Assembly (NCBI GenBank): GCA_003586115.2
Contig: QVOM02000042.1
Location: 76,546,706 to 76,610,705, forward strand
Source of the DNA: Salvator merianae
Taxonomy: Eukaryota; Chordata; Lepidosauria; Squamata; Teiidae
Reading direction: 5' to 3'
Length of the DNA stretch: 64,000 nt
Shown piece after piece: positions 59,981-64,000 of this stretch (within the stretch, counting starts at the first letter, position 1; each line of letters begins with the position of its first letter). Position numbers and translations under genes: made by a program. The notes beneath the pieces are model-generated. The model saw only the letters and a program-made list of their open reading frames with translations, searched no databases and was not told the origin of the DNA.

Positions 59981-60120
59981 AACATAAGAACATATGAGTA
60001 GCCCTGCTGGATCAGACCACAGTCCATCTAATCCAACATCCTGTCTCACACAGTGCGCTTCTGGGCATTCCCAAGCAGAATATAAAGGCAAAACCTTCCC
60101 CTGCCAGGCTGAGGGAGTAC
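59981..60120 (-). mobile_element. CR1-like retroelement 3' end
   Basis: AACATAAGAACATATGAGTAGCC, GCTGGATCAGACCACAGTCC and CAACATCCTGTCTCACACAG. This is the inverse of the tail at 22795-22940. Confidence 0.5.
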
Positions 60121-60914
60121 AACTCTATCTGCTGGTGGCCCAGGAACTTAGGTTAGTGTTGACCTCAGCTGTGGTGAGGGTGTGGGGATATGGGCAACCT
60201 TGAGACAGGTTCTGAGCACAGGGAACAGGCAAGGACCTCTCAGCAAGGTTGTGCTTGTCTGCTGGGGGATCTGGACCCAGTCTGGAAAAGACGCCAGCCC
60301 AGGGTTTGGAGTCTTCTGCTGACGGCCTCTGCCAATTGCTGTCCATATTTGTCGTGGGGCTTCACCATTTGAAGATGTGTGGTAGGGGCTGTGAACACAC
60401 AAATTGTTATGCCCCAGGAGCTTGGCACTATATGTCTTTAGAAGCTTGACATGAGATCTTTCTTTAGTAAGGAGTCATTCTTCTTCCAAAGCCATTCCAA
60501 CAGTCTCTTTGATCCCATCCATCTACCTGGTTCATGGACTTCCCTTTCTTCTGATTGCCTCCCCCCTCCTAAACATAACATTTTTTTCTAGGCATTTGTC
60601 CACTCGTATCACACAGCCAAACTGTGAGTGTCTTGCTTGGTGGCCATCACCTGAAAGGAGCAGTCACATTGAATTTGGTCACATGGCTCTAGCAGAGGAT
60701 GTTTCAACAAGGTGGAGCTTTTATGCTGCTAGATTGCATTTCTAAAAGAAATTTCTACGCATTCCCAAAAAGATCCCTTCAAAATAAAAAAAAACAACTC
60801 TACAGTTTTAGGAAAAGGAGGAAGTATAAGTACAAGTGAGACAATAAACGGTCAGCATTGTCGCTTATTGTAAAGTGTGGTTCTCATATTTGTTAGGTCG
60901 GCAGTTACACATTT

Positions 60915-61065
60915 TGAGTTCTTTGTTGTTGTTGTTGTATAGCACTGAGTTGTGACCAACTCATGGTTTACTGCATGGGTGCCCCCATGGGCCCCTCTAT
61001 GCAGTTTTCTTGGCAGAAATACAGAAGTGGATTGCCACTGTCTACTTCCAGGGAGAGGGGTGAAG
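60915..61065 (-). mobile_element. tRNA-derived SINE, 3' part
   Basis: The plus strand reads (GTT)n then ACTGAGTTGTGACCAACTC, GCAGTTTTCTTGGCAGAAAT and ACAGAAGTGGATTGCC, closely matching 49290-49484. The tRNA head is missing. Confidence 0.7.
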
Positions 61066-61188
61066 TGTCTTAAAGATGGATATAGAGGACTGCCATGGAC
61101 ACTTTTACATATCCAGTAGTAGATTCTTCTTTGGAAAAGGAGTTCACTTCCACAGTTGTGGGGCCCACAGTGAGCACACCAAACAGCC

Positions 61189-61381
61189 AACACTCCTCAC
61201 TTAGTCGCTCACTTAGTGGTCTCCAAAATTATTAGAGTGCCTTTTACCAACTTTGGCTAAAACTGAAATCCATCTGCATCTTTANAACACTCCTCACTTA
61301 GTCGCTCGCTTAGTGGTCTCCAAAATTATTAGAGTGCCTTTTACCAACTTTGGCTAAAACTGAAATCCATCTGCATCTTTA
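61189..61381. repeat. 96-bp direct duplication around an unresolved base
   Basis: 61189-61284 and 61286-61381 are identical except for one base (CGCTCACTTAG against CGCTCGCTTAG). They are separated only by the N at 61285. Confidence 0.95.
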
Positions 61382-61614
61382 CCTGGATAATGAGAATTAA
61401 ACTACTCCTGCTGTGATAACCTGCATTTGGACTATTGCAATGCTTTACACAGGAAACGCCTTTAAAAAAGATCCAGACTCTACAAAACAGAACTACAAGG
61501 TTACTGATGTGACCGTATTATTCCAGTGTTTCAGTAGCTGCAACACCTCTCAGTCCAGTTATGTAAAATTAAGTCACCTAGTCTGGTTTAGTACCATTTA
61601 AAATACTGAAATAA

Positions 61615-61795
61615 AAGCTAGAAGACCAGCATTGAAATCTTCATTCTGCCATCAAAACTCACAGAATGACTCTGAGCCAACCCTAACCTACCTCATGGGG
61701 ATTTTGTGAGAAGAAAATAGAGGAGGGAAAATAATGTTTATCATCTTGTGCTCTTTGGAAGAAAAATGCAACATCAATGCAAAAAAATAAAACCC
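61615..61795 (+). mobile_element. SINE body and tail, decayed
   Basis: AACCCTAACCTACCTCATGGGGATTTTGTGAG, then GAGGAGGGAAAATAATG and GTGCTCTTTGGAAGAAAAATGC, the usual squamate SINE body with a LINE-like end. Confidence 0.6.
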
Positions 61796-62379
61796 AGTAC
61801 CATTTTTAAATGCTAGCTTTTAAACCAGGTTACGTTATCCCTTTCATACTCACATATATTGGGAGACATGACACAGAAAGTGTACTTTGCATACCCTCAC
61901 CTAGTGAAGTGAAGAGGGTGGCTACTAGGAAAAGATCCTGTGTTGTAGTAGCACTCAGGTTTCTGAACAGCATCCTGAGTAAGGTTTACAGAGTATACTT
62001 ATTATAGGTTTTTATGCTACCAGCCCTTTTAGAAATGTTTGCTTTCAGTTCTTTTAATCCATTTTAATTTTTTTAATTAAAAATGTGTTTTATAATAGTA
62101 TTTGTCTGTGTAGTATTTGACATGAACCATAAATGTTATTGGGCGACCATAGAAATAACAATTGGATTCTTTAAAAAAAAAAAAAAAGCCTAGGATTCCT
62201 TCTGGATGCAACTTCAAAAAGAGACAGATTTGATATTAAAGTTTTGAGATCATCTAGATGTTCTTCATACTTAATTGGGAGGGGGCAGGTTCTATGCAAT
62301 ATTTCCACTTGCGCTGTAGTTTTGACACTAATATTTGGTAGCCCTGGATTATTAGTGGAGCAAGGAGCCAATTCAAGAG

Positions 62380-62508
62380 CACTTTGTCTGGTAGCAGAGT
62401 GCTTAAGATGCTGGCTACTGTGCTGCTGCTGTTTTAATTGTTGTAACCCGCCCTGAGACCTTTGGGTATAGGGCGGGATAAAAATGCAAATAAATAAATA
62501 AATAAAAT
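62380..62508 (+). mobile_element. L2-type 3' end
   Basis: GTTTTAATTGTTGTAACCCGCCCTGAGACC and TATAGGGCGGGATAAAAATGC, followed by an (AAATA)n tail. This is the cleanest L2 end in the window. Confidence 0.7.
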
Positions 62509-63147
62509 TTACTGTCAACTCAATGGGATGGAGCTCCTCAATAGTGAGATTTCCTGCTCTCAGGGAAATGCACCCCTTCCAGAGGTTGGGGCAGGGAATG
62601 GTAGCCCCTAGAGGGCATCCATTTGCTCCTCACCCCTCAGACAACCCAATGTCACTCATTAAGCTACTTGTAGACTCAGCCAAAATAATTTCCCCAACAA
62701 CTCCTGTAGTTAGCTACAGTACAGCACTTAGGTACAGTATTGGAAGGTGGACAGTTCTGCAATGGTGCCCACCCAAGTGTAGTTCAGTCCACCGTCCACT
62801 AAACTGTCTTCTTCAGTTCTTCAATCTCTTTCCCTGAAAATATGTGTTCATCAACAATGGGTATCTACTATAGATCTTGTATTTTAACTATGTTCTAATA
62901 ATTGTAGATGATTATAGATTTAATGATGTCTGCATGAGACAGAGCGAGATCCAGATTAAGGGCGGCCTTAGTCCAGATCTCTGGTACATCTGATTAATTG
63001 GGGCTACCAGAGGGACCAACACTCCTGATCCAGAACAGTGGAGGTATAATATTGGGGTGCCTTTCAGTGGCGCACCGTAGTGTGCTGCTGAAAAGTAACC
63101 CTCAGAGGACCCAAAGCCCATATGAGCTTCGTGGCCACAGTATGAGG

Positions 63148-63281
63148 TAATCTGGATCAGCGCTGGCAGTGCAGATGGTGCTGATCCCTCCTAAGCCTCC
63201 CTGCAATCTGGATCAGTGGGCTAGACTAATCCGGACACACTAATCCAGAATTATGGCAGCTAAGTGCAGAAAGGGCCTATG
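63148..63281. mobile_element. family D element fragment
   Basis: GTAATCTGGATCAGCGCTGGC to GCAGCTAAGTGCAGAAAGGGCC, the counterpart of 13365-13495. Confidence 0.65.
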
Positions 63282-64000
63282 TATCTTTCCATTTCTCTTT
63301 GGTCAAAACTCATGTCAACTCTTCCTGTGGACCTTTTGACTTAGAAGTCACTTTCTTCATTGTTATTTTGAATAGCCCCCACATGTTTTGGAAAGAGAGT
63401 ATCTAATCCTTTTGCCTTTTCCTTCCAACTTCCCTTTTACAATTTTCGAGGATTTAATCTTTTAGTAAGTTAGATTTTACTAGCAGTCATTCACTAGCAA
63501 CTAAACTGAATTTGATACCACTGGGCTTACTGTTTCCAATTTGGGCATTATCATACTTACCAGATTAGAAGAGAACAATTATTCTGTTCTAACGTGGTAT
63601 TGACCATGCAGGGCGGACACCATCCGCACTGCGTGGCCCTAGTTCCTTACCTGAAGCAGGCTACTAGCTGCTGGTAGCTTTCCCTGATGCGTACCCTGGC
63701 CTGGCCAGGCAGTGTCCCGCCACTGCCATGGTGACTGCCAGGGCCCCACAGCATGCAGGTGCATGTAGGTGCAGTCAGGTGATTGCACTGGTCCAGTCGC
63801 TGCACGCAGCACGGTGGGCAAAGTAAGTGCAGGTGCACTTTACCGGAAGCTGACTACCAGCTCCTTGTAAAGTTGTGAAGCACAAATATGTTCTCCACAG
63901 CTAGTTGTGATTGGGAGCAACAGTATGCTGTTCCCGGTTGCAAGGGCCTCTGCAAAGTGCAGACATACTTTTCTAGCAAGCGTCCTTGACACTTGTTAAC

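Larger units (their letters stand above)
59180..64000. other. upstream intergenic DNA
   Basis: No exon with a recognisable product is visible on either strand. Apart from the repeats listed, 59180-59970, 60140-60900 and 63290-64000 show nothing I can assign. Confidence 0.7.

Noticed and set aside
1..64000. Neighbouring genes expected from mammalian order (SMU1 downstream, SPINK4 upstream)
   Set aside because: No exon resembling either was found; they probably lie outside the window.
1..64000. Endogenous retrovirus sequence
   Set aside because: No long terminal repeats and no gag, pol or env-like motifs were seen; reverse-transcriptase relics are all LINE type.

Overview
This is a vertebrate nuclear window, most likely from a squamate reptile. 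The evidence is split coding exons with GT/AG borders, one CpG-rich promoter, and long non-coding stretches full of old interspersed repeats. The repeats are tRNA-derived SINEs, L2-, CR1- and L1-type LINE relics, and many short palindromic DNA-transposon derivatives. There are no operons, ribosome binding sites, CRISPR arrays or phage genes. The organism call is an inference from repeat style; no repeat library could be searched.

Only one protein-coding gene can be supported: beta-1,4-galactosyltransferase 1 (B4GALT1), on the minus strand. Its six coding exons lie at 58566-58338, 31402-31167, 13786-13599, 11314-11192, 8303-8199 and 5912-5777. They join into an uninterrupted 1017-nt reading frame of 338 codons plus stop. 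All splice sites are GT/AG and the donor, metal-binding and disulfide residues of the family are present, so the gene looks functional. The product is expected to be a Golgi type II membrane enzyme that adds galactose to N-acetylglucosamine. With alpha-lactalbumin, known from mammals, the family makes lactose.

Region by region: 1-540 holds a SINE beyond the gene. 555-5776 is a candidate 3' untranslated region ending at a polyadenylation signal at 575-580, with one transposon-like element inside it. 5777-13786 is the compact 3' half of the gene, with exons 3-6 separated by introns of 2.3-2.9 kb. 13787-31166 is intron 2 and 31403-58337 is intron 1, together 44 kb of repeat-rich non-coding DNA. 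57900-59180 is a CpG island with exon 1, the 5' leader and the presumed promoter. 59180-64000 is upstream intergenic DNA with repeats and a single unresolved base at 61285.

I found no previously undescribed functional system. The points most worth a second look are: an in-frame stop just upstream of the start codon that excludes a mammalian-style long isoform; a very short stem region; a 96-bp duplication around an unresolved base that looks like an assembly artefact; several families of palindromic miniature transposons, two single copies with imperfect 8-bp flanking duplications; and a degenerate 46-49 bp minisatellite.
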